Shown here: positions 63,991 to 64,000 of the stretch, in pieces
Position numbering within the stretch: the first letter of the stretch is position 1
Layout of the letters: every line of letters begins with the position of its first letter
From: Klebsiella electrica
GTDB lineage: Bacteria > Pseudomonadota > Gammaproteobacteria > Enterobacterales > Enterobacteriaceae
Length of the DNA stretch: 64,000 nucleotides
Reading direction: 5' to 3'
NCBI RefSeq assembly: GCF_006711645.1
Contig: NZ_CP041247.1
Location: 1,736,001-1,800,000, forward strand
Translations under genes and position numbers: made by a program
Notes under the pieces: model-generated
Told to the model about the DNA's origin: nothing
The model's input: the letters and a program-made list of their open reading frames with translations, nothing else
Database searches by the model: none

Positions 63991-64000
63991 ATGCAACATA
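63991..64000 (+). CDS. possible start of a gene running off the window
   Basis: An ATG at 63991 follows GAAAGGGG at a suitable distance after 150 bases of AT-rich non-coding sequence. Only three codons (Met-Gln-His) are visible, so nothing can be said about the product. Confidence 0.3.

Overview
The window is enterobacterial chromosome, most like Klebsiella (K. pneumoniae complex) or the closely related Raoultella. Evidence: a D-galactan I O-antigen operon (wzm-wzt-wbbM-glf-wbbN-wbbO) beside ugd and uge, a complete hisGDCBHAFI operon with its histidine leader peptide, and the conserved block yeeZ-yeeY-plaP ... sbcB-dacD-sbmC-yeeA-tmaR. Species was judged by eye from gene content, not by a search.

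Left third (1-22,115): a surface-polysaccharide (capsule-type) cluster. dTDP-rhamnose genes in the order rfbB-rfbA-rfbC-rfbD are followed by a strongly AT-rich block: a GT-B glycosyltransferase, a Wzc-type tyrosine autokinase, two paralogous GT2 transferases, a secreted protein of unknown role, a Wzy-like polymerase, a Wzx flippase, another transferase, a fused 3,4-ketoisomerase/acetyltransferase, a sugar aminotransferase and a second Wzx. With rfbA/rfbB this predicts dTDP-rhamnose plus a dTDP-3-acetamido-3,6-dideoxyhexose (Fuc3NAc or Qui3NAc) as precursors. No wza, wzb, wzi or initiating transferase lies inside the window. Two near-identical 916-bp IS5-family elements in opposite orientation bracket the cluster (between rfbB and rfbA, and between gnd and ugd). 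gnd lies on the strand opposite to its neighbours, next to a truncated reading frame and a decayed IS66 transposase, so this end has been rearranged.

Middle (22,979-36,251): ugd, uge (opposite strand), a 1.3-kb gene-poor stretch with an RfaH ops/JUMPstart element, then the D-galactan I ABC-transporter-dependent O-antigen operon, ended by a coiled-coil GT2 protein and a membrane acyltransferase that may O-acetylate the polymer.

Right part (36,354-64,000): GC-rich core genome. The his operon (minus strand) has its leader, attenuator and promoter; then yeeZ, yeeY, plaP, an ArsR-type regulator divergent from a second EF-G-like GTPase, a 51-bp-period REP-type array, sbcB, dacD, sbmC (with a LexA-like box), yeeA, tmaR and cobT. 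Beyond cobT the content is more accessory: an S-adenosylhomocysteinase-like protein with substituted active-site positions, an HPP membrane protein, a LysR remnant, an MFS transporter/lipoate-ligase-like pair, and a periplasmic SuoX-fold protein paired with a GGDEF-EAL membrane protein.
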